DNA from: Thermoplasmatota archaeon
GTDB lineage: Archaea; Thermoplasmatota; Thermoplasmata; UBA10834
Assembly: GCA_030836605.1 (NCBI GenBank)
Contig: JAUPMC010000096.1
Span: forward strand, 1-9,864
Direction of reading: 5' to 3'
Length of the DNA: 9,864 nt
The notes under the pieces were generated by a model that saw only the letters and a program-made list of their open reading frames with translations, was not told the origin of the DNA and searched no databases. Below, piece by piece: positions 6,226-9,864 of this stretch; the first letter of the stretch is position 1; each line of letters starts with the position of its first letter. The translations under genes were made by a program, and so were the position numbers.

Positions 6226-9200
6226 TGGCCGTAACAGACAAGGTCGGCGCGGTGATGGTGGTCGGCGGAGGCATATCCGGGCTGCAGTCGGCGCTGGACC
6301 TGGCCGACTCCGGGTACAAGGTGTACCTGGTGGAGAAGCTGCCTAGCATAGGCGGCGTCATGGCCCAGCTGGACAAGACCTTCCCGACGAACGACTGCGC
6401 CATGTGCATCATGGCGCCCAAGCTCGTCGCGGCGGGCAGGCACCACAACATACAACTGATAACGAACGCGGACATCGCGATAGTTGATGGACAGGCGGGC
6501 AACTTCACCGTCACGGTGAGGCAGAGGGCGTTCAGGGTCGACCCGACGAAGTGCACGGGCTGCGGCAGCTGCGCCCAGAAGTGCCCGGTCGAGACCGCGG
6601 ACGAGTACAACGAGGGCTCGAAGGTCCGCAAGGCCATATTCGTGAGGTACCCGCAGGCGGTCCCGCTGGTCTACTCCATAGACCCGGAGAAGTGCATCGG
6701 CTGCGGCATATGCTCCGAGGAGTGCAAGGCCAAGGCGGTCGAGTACGACCAGAAGGAGAAGGTGTTCGAGATACAGGTCGGCTCGATCATAGTCTCGCCC
6801 GGGTTCGAGGAGTTCAACGCGCGCCTGAAGCCCGAGTACGGGTACGGCGTCTACAAGAACGTGGTCACGAGCATCGAGTTCGAGAGGATGCTGAGCGCGA
6901 CCGGGCCGTACTTCGGCGCGGTCCTGAGGCCCTCGGACGGCGACATACCCGAGAAGATCGCGTTCATACAGTGTGTGGGCTCCAGGGACGAGCACTGCGG
7001 GAACGAGTACTGCTCCAGCGTGTGCTGCATGTACTCCGTGAAGGAGGCCATCATAGCCAAGGAGCACGGCGGGAGCATCAAGCCCTCGATATTCTACATG
7101 GACCTGAGGGCGTTCGGCAAGGAGTTCGACGAGTACTACAACCGCGCCAAGAACGAGTACGGCATCAGGTTCGTCAGGTCGAGGATAGCCGCGGTCAGCG
7201 AGGACCCGAAGACCAGGAACCTAATACTCAAGTACACCGACAACGGCGAGCCCAAGGAGGAGGTCTTCAACCTCGTCGTGCTCGCGGTCGGACTGACGCC
7301 GGCGGCGGACGCGGAGACCCTCAGCAGGGTCATGAAGTTCCGGCTGAACGACGACGGGTTCTGCCAGACTGGCGTGTTCACGCCCGTGGAGACCTCGAGG
7401 CCCGGGGTGTTCGTGAGCGGGGCGTTCTCGTCCCCCAAGGACATACCCATGACGGTCGCCGAGGCGAGCGGGGCGGCGGCCAAGGCCGGGACGGAGATCA
7501 CCTCGGCCAGGGGCACGCTCGTGACGAAGAAGGAGTACCCGAAGGAGAAGGACGTGGCGGGGCAGGAGGCGCGCATCGGGGTGTTCGTCTGCCACTGCGG
7601 CATCAACATCGGGGGCGTCGTGAACGTCCCCGAGGTGATGGAGTACGCGAAGACCCTCCCGGGCGTCGTGTACGCCGAGCAGAACCTGTACACGTGCTCC
7701 CAGGACGCCCAGGAACGCATCAAGGGCAAGGTCGAGGAGCACAAGCTGAACAGGGTCGTGGTTGCGAGCTGCACGCCGAGGACGCACGAGCCGCTCTTCC
7801 AGAACACGATCAAGGAGGCCGGGCTGAACGCGTACCTCTTCGAGATGGCGAACATCAGGGACCAGTGCTCGTGGATACACATGCACGAGCCCAAGGCCGC
7901 CACGAAGAAGGCCAAGGACCTGGTCAGGATGGCCATCGCGAAGTCGAGGCTGCTGGAGCCGCTCGAGAACCTGACCATCAAGGTGAACCAGCAGGCCCTG
8001 GTCATCGGCGGCGGCGTAACGGGCATGACCGCCGCGATAGAGCTCGCCAGGCAGGGTGTCAGGGTGCACCTGGTCGAGAAGGAGAAGGAGCTCGGGGGCA
8101 ACCTGAGGAAGCTGCACTACCTGCCCTCCGGGGACGACCCCATGGAGCACGTGAAGAGGCTCGAGGGCGAGGTGAGGGCCGAGAAGAACGTCACGGTGCA
8201 CCTCGGGACCACGGCCAAGAACATCGAGGGGTACGTCGGGAACTTCAAGACCACCCTGTCGGACGGCAAGGAGATCGAGCACGGGGTCGTCATACTGGCC
8301 ATAGGCGGGCAGGAGCACAAGCCCGAGGGCGAGTACCTGTACGGGAAGAACAAGGACGTCAAGACCCTGCTCGAGTTCAAGGAGATGCTCAAGAAGGGCG
8401 AGGCGAAGGGCAAGTCGTACGTGTTCGTGCAGTGCGTCGGCTCCAGGGAGGGCGACCACCCGAACTGCTCGCGCGTGTGCTGCACGGGCACGATGACCGC
8501 GGCCACGAAGGTCAAGGACAAGGACCCGCAGGCAGACGTGTACGTGCTCTTCAGGGACATCAGGACCTACGGCTTCAGGGAGAAGTACTACAAGGAGGCG
8601 GCCCAGAAGGGCGTCAGGTTCGTCAGGTTCGACGACGAGAGGAAGCCGGTCGTGGAGGACAAGGGCGGGAAGCTCGAGGTCAAGGTCACGGAGGAGGACA
8701 CCGGCAAGCAGCTGGTCCTCAGGCCCGACTACCTCGTGCTCGCGTCCGGGACCAGGCCGCAGCACGACGCCGAGGAACTCGCGCCGATGCTGAAGGTGCC
8801 CATGACCAAGGAGGGCTTCTTCCTCGAGGCGCACATGAAGCTGAGGCCGGTGGACTTCGCCACGGAGGGCGTGTACCTCGCGGGGCTGGCCCACGGGCCG
8901 AAGTTCGTGGACGAGAGCATCTCGCAGGCGCTGGCCACGGTGTCCAGGGCCATGACGGTGCTGTCCAAGACGACCCTCGAGGCGGAGGGGATCGTCGCGA
9001 GCGTCGACGAGAGCCTGTGCGACGGGTGCGGCATATGCGTGCCGACATGCGAGTACAAGGCGCTCGAGATCGTCGCCCACAAGGACGACCCGAAGAAGAA
9101 GATGGTGGATGTCAACGTGGGCCTGTGCAAGGGCTGCGGGGCCTGCGTGGGCGCGTGCCCCGCGGGGGCGCTCACCCAGAAGGGCTTCAGGGACGAGCAG

Positions 9201-9257
9201 ATACTGGCGATGATCGACGCTGCGCTTGAGCAGTCGAAGAAGCAGGAGGTGAAGTGA
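6225..9257 (+). CDS. hdrA: HdrA-HdrA fusion: two FAD modules and four ferredoxin-type [4Fe-4S] motifs
   Basis: A 1010-residue protein that fuses two HdrA modules in the same order as the two separate genes upstream. Module 1 (1-430) has FAD motif GGGISG (14-19), FPTNDCAMCIMAPK (C58, C61), an inserted ferredoxin with C110/113/116/120 and C157/160/163/167, and C250, C258, C263, CC267-268. A linker near 425-448 follows. Module 2 (449-1010) has the N-terminal domain (C456, C458, C491, C516, C548), a second FAD motif GGGVTG (595-600) with no inserted ferredoxin, C737, C748, CC752-753, and a C-terminal ferredoxin with C932/935/938/942 and C968/971/974/978. Together these make one full HdrA cofactor set plus a second flavin. 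It is probably cytosolic and the bifurcating core of a second Hdr unit, fed by the adjacent MvhD. The other possibility is a purely confurcating or electron-relay role. The start is the ATG at 6225; GTG at 6222 is the alternative. Confidence 0.93.
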   Translation: MAVTDKVGAVMVVGGGISGLQSALDLADSGYKVYLVEKLPSIGGVMAQLDKTFPTNDCAMCIMAPKLVAAGRHHNIQLITNADIAIVDGQAGNFTVTVRQRAFRVDPTKCTGCGSCAQKCPVETADEYNEGSKVRKAIFVRYPQAVPLVYSIDPEKCIGCGICSEECKAKAVEYDQKEKVFEIQVGSIIVSPGFEEFNARLKPEYGYGVYKNVVTSIEFERMLSATGPYFGAVLRPSDGDIPEKIAFIQCVGSRDEHCGNEYCSSVCCMYSVKEAIIAKEHGGSIKPSIFYMDLRAFGKEFDEYYNRAKNEYGIRFVRSRIAAVSEDPKTRNLILKYTDNGEPKEEVFNLVVLAVGLTPAADAETLSRVMKFRLNDDGFCQTGVFTPVETSRPGVFVSGAFSSPKDIPMTVAEASGAAAKAGTEITSARGTLVTKKEYPKEKDVAGQEARIGVFVCHCGINIGGVVNVPEVMEYAKTLPGVVYAEQNLYTCSQDAQERIKGKVEEHKLNRVVVASCTPRTHEPLFQNTIKEAGLNAYLFEMANIRDQCSWIHMHEPKAATKKAKDLVRMAIAKSRLLEPLENLTIKVNQQALVIGGGVTGMTAAIELARQGVRVHLVEKEKELGGNLRKLHYLPSGDDPMEHVKRLEGEVRAEKNVTVHLGTTAKNIEGYVGNFKTTLSDGKEIEHGVVILAIGGQEHKPEGEYLYGKNKDVKTLLEFKEMLKKGEAKGKSYVFVQCVGSREGDHPNCSRVCCTGTMTAATKVKDKDPQADVYVLFRDIRTYGFREKYYKEAAQKGVRFVRFDDERKPVVEDKGGKLEVKVTEEDTGKQLVLRPDYLVLASGTRPQHDAEELAPMLKVPMTKEGFFLEAHMKLRPVDFATEGVYLAGLAHGPKFVDESISQALATVSRAMTVLSKTTLEAEGIVASVDESLCDGCGICVPTCEYKALEIVAHKDDPKKKMVDVNVGLCKGCGACVGACPAGALTQKGFRDEQILAMIDAALEQSKKQEVK
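9244..9252 (+). promoter_or_regulatory. Shine-Dalgarno sequence deciding the last mvhD start
   Basis: AGGAGGTGA ends four bases before the ATG at 9257 and only one base before the in-frame GTG at 9254, so the ATG is the sensible start. Confidence 0.75.
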
Positions 9258-9709
9258 TGAGCAGCGATGTCAAGGGAGCGCATGAAGCGGGCGAGCACGG
9301 GTTCGAGCCGAAGATAATCGTGTTCTGCTGCAACTGGTGCTCGTACGCGGGCGCGGACCTCGCGGGCGTGAGCAGGCTACAGATGCCCCCGTACTTCAGG
9401 GTCATCAGGGTCATGTGCTCTGCCCGTGTGGACCCGGAGTTCGTCCTGAGGGCGTTCAAGAAGGGCGCGGACGGCATACTCGTGGCAGGCTGCCACCCGG
9501 CGGACTGCCACTACATAGGCGGCAACTACAGGACCCGCAGGAGGATCGCGCTCCTGAAGATGCTGATACAGCAGTTCGGGTACGACCCGGACAGGCTGAG
9601 GCTCGAGTGGATCTCCGCCGGTGAGGGCGAGAAGTTCCAGAAGACCATCACGGAGTTCACCGAGACGATCAACGAACTTGGACCATCACCCATGAGAGGT
9701 GGTGGATGA
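9257..9709 (+). CDS. mvhD: MvhD-family [2Fe-2S] electron-transfer adaptor
   Basis: A 150-residue protein of the usual MvhD length, with no added domain. It has FCCNWCSYAGAD (C24, C25, C28), VMCS (C54) and GCHPADC (C79, C84); the last motif has PA where the other two copies have IG. The ending LGPSPMRGGG matches the boundary at which the first copy runs on into its HdrC part. MvhD carries electrons from a donor enzyme, such as a hydrogenase or formate dehydrogenase, to HdrA. Its start overlaps the stop of the HdrA-HdrA fusion by one base (TGATG), so the two are translationally coupled and it is the likely partner of that protein. Its DNA around the CCNWC motif is nearly identical to the same part of the first gene. 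Confidence 0.92.
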   Translation: MSSDVKGAHEAGEHGFEPKIIVFCCNWCSYAGADLAGVSRLQMPPYFRVIRVMCSARVDPEFVLRAFKKGADGILVAGCHPADCHYIGGNYRTRRRIALLKMLIQQFGYDPDRLRLEWISAGEGEKFQKTITEFTETINELGPSPMRGGG

Positions 9710-9864
9710 GGATGGACAGGAAGGCCAGGATCGAGGCGGCAAGGCGGACCGTCGAGGGCGAGCGGGTCAGGTGGCTCCTGGGCAAGAAGGGGCAGCTCAC
9801 GACCGCGGGCAACGTCTTCGGCGAGGCGATCACGGACGCGAGGTACAGCTTCATCGTGCAGAAG
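9706..9864 (+). CDS. Start of an unrecognised protein, cut by the window end
   Basis: The first 53 codons of an open frame with no stop before the window end. The start ATG at 9706 overlaps the mvhD stop (ATGA) and follows GAGGTG at 9696-9701; an in-frame ATG at 9712 is an alternative. The visible part is basic and charged (begins MRMDRKARIEAARRTVEGER, later RWLLGKKGQ), has no cysteine, no signal peptide and no membrane segment, and does not match HdrC, MvhD or a hydrogenase subunit. Overlap with mvhD places it in the operon. It could be a further electron-transfer component whose cofactor domain lies beyond the window, but nothing visible shows this. Confidence 0.65.
   Translation, partial: MRMDRKARIEAARRTVEGERVRWLLGKKGQLTTAGNVFGEAITDARYSFIVQK

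Noticed and set aside
7221..9080. 619-codon open frame on the minus strand
   Set aside because: Same artefact, antisense to the hdrA-hdrA fusion; the translation is biased and matches no family.
6551..9229. 892-codon open frame on the plus strand in another frame
   Set aside because: A shadow of the HdrA-HdrA frame with Arg/Gly-rich translation, whereas the overlapping frame shows full conserved cysteine motifs.
14..9709. Possible selenocysteine codons in hdr genes
   Set aside because: Some archaeal HdrA proteins use Sec, but here every expected position is a Cys codon and no frame has an internal TGA.

Overview
The window looks like a stretch of a GC-rich archaeal chromosome (my estimate is a little over 60% GC). 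Arg is written mostly as AGG and Ile often as ATA despite the high GC. Shine-Dalgarno sequences are strong (AGGAGGTG), genes overlap by one to four bases, and the one sizeable gap holds a TATA-like element. Gene content is heterodisulfide-reductase (Hdr) type throughout. This fits an anaerobic archaeon, possibly of the Thermoplasmata/Methanomassiliicoccales kind, but the lineage is a guess. All genes are on the + strand and no RNA gene, mobile element or CRISPR array was seen.

Layout. (1) 14-1612 encodes a three-module fusion: an MvhD domain, an HdrC-like double [4Fe-4S] domain and an HdrB-like domain with two complete CCG motifs. (2) 1632-2051 encodes a small lysine-rich protein with two copies of a four-cysteine motif; I do not recognise its family. 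(3) 2052-2260 is the only real intergenic region. It has two weak hairpins at its left end, a TATA-like box, a 17-bp imperfect palindrome and a Shine-Dalgarno sequence. (4) 2261-9709 is one tight operon: a short HdrA, a long HdrA, an MvhD with a C-terminal winged-helix-like domain, a giant HdrA-HdrA fusion and a plain MvhD. (5) A further gene starts at 9706 and runs off the end.

How the parts fit. In the methanogen HdrABC-MvhADG complex, HdrA carries FAD and several [4Fe-4S] clusters and splits electron pairs. MvhD is the [2Fe-2S] adaptor between the electron-input enzyme and HdrA, and HdrC passes electrons to the disulfide-reducing HdrB. Here the HdrA domain set is divided over two FAD modules. 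The short module carries the inserted ferredoxin; the long module carries the N-terminal cysteine-rich domain and the C-terminal ferredoxin. The same pair occurs again as one fused polypeptide, and each pair is followed by an MvhD gene. The locus therefore holds two paralogous [HdrA-short + HdrA-long + MvhD] units plus one fused MvhD-HdrC-HdrB. No hydrogenase, formate dehydrogenase or F420-oxidising subunit lies in the window, so the electron donor, and whether the substrate is CoM-S-S-CoB or another disulfide, cannot be read from it.
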